A DNA stretch of 50,722 nt from an uncultured Eubacteriales bacterium (GTDB lineage: Bacteria > Bacillota > Clostridia > Oscillospirales > CAG-272). Location: the NCBI GenBank assembly GCA_958414825.1, contig CATYXQ010000010.1, positions 1-50,722 on the forward strand. The letters are read 5' to 3'. Under the pieces are notes generated by a model that ran no database searches, had not been told where the DNA came from, and was given only the letters and a program-made list of their open reading frames with translations. The position numbers were made by a program, and so were the translations under genes. Positions 50,552-50,722 of this stretch are shown here, piece by piece; positions within the stretch are counted from its first letter, which is position 1, and each line of letters begins with the position of its first letter.

Positions 50552-50722
50552 GGTTTTTTTTCAAAAACCGTCTTTCAAGGGTAAAAAAAATAGGAGAATT
50601 TTTCGCCCGTTTTTTGTGCATTTTTCACAACTTGCTAAAAATCGCTTGTGAAATTGTTTGGAAAATTTTATTCTGCCTCTACTATTTCTTCCCTGAATGT
50701 GGTAAAATATACATAATTATTT

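Noticed and set aside
50698..50708. A plus-strand extended -10 (TGGTAAAAT) pointing out of the window
   Set aside because: No -35 at the right distance and no visible gene; cannot be supported from this window.
1..50722. tRNA/rRNA genes, CRISPR arrays, transposases or prophage genes
   Set aside because: I looked for cloverleaf-like segments, regularly spaced repeats and transposase/integrase motifs and found none.

Overview
The window looks like a chromosomal segment of a low-to-mid GC anaerobic Firmicute of the Clostridia, probably a gut or rumen relative of the Oscillospiraceae or Christensenellales. This is inferred from the gene content. The S10-spc-alpha ribosomal cluster has the Firmicute order with adk-map-KOW protein-infA. 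A T-box precedes proS, S14/S4/L36/Adk are zinc-binding forms, GlgC is paired with GlgD, and the family set (CarD-like, DUF523, DUF2974/Mbeg1-like, QueH, TcdA) fits. No rRNA or tRNA genes, CRISPR arrays, prophage or intact insertion sequences were seen.

Layout. (1) 143-12386, minus strand: a glycogen metabolism operon read right to left: an unrecognised 153-aa protein, glgB (frameshifted), glgC, glgD, glgA, glgP, a GH13 neopullulanase-like enzyme and pncB. It ends at a strong bidirectional terminator at 53-97. (2) 12680-14911, plus strand: a secreted protein with NGG-type beta-helix repeats fused to a GH43 glycosidase domain, behind a consensus promoter. Next to it lies an 18-codon remnant of a TfoX-family gene. 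(3) 15068-19898, minus strand: YhcH-family protein, aminotransferase, trpS, a WecA/TagO-type glycosyl-phosphate transferase and a membrane-anchored protein of unknown role. (4) 19977-33801: short mixed-strand units. These are an EamA transporter; alaX-like plus mgtE; an ion-transporter-superfamily permease; a CarD-like regulator; queH-DUF2974-DUF523; a YbaK-like deacylase; tcdA-HAD phosphatase; T-box-proS; and EamA transporter-ridA. (5) 34349-50551, minus strand: one long ribosomal protein operon from rpsJ to rplQ, with secY, adk, map, infA and rpoA inside. It is driven by a TTGCAA-N17-TATAAT promoter and a structured leader of about 260 nt.

The genes fit together as storage polysaccharide turnover (region 1), extracellular glycan attack (region 2), envelope polymer initiation (region 3), translation quality control and tRNA modification (region 4: AlaX, YbaK, ProRS, TrpRS, QueH, TcdA) and the core translation machinery (region 5).

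The points most worth a second look are: the glgB frameshift; the apparent CTG start codon of infA, which restores the canonical 72-aa IF-1; a perfect 14-bp palindrome between the -35 and -10 of the queH promoter; mutually exclusive hairpins between glgP and the GH13 gene; structured RNA in the S10 leader and between rpsN and rpsH; and the TfoX remnant. I did not find a clearly new multi-gene system. Most of the window is ordinary core genome, and the novelty is in regulatory and decay features.
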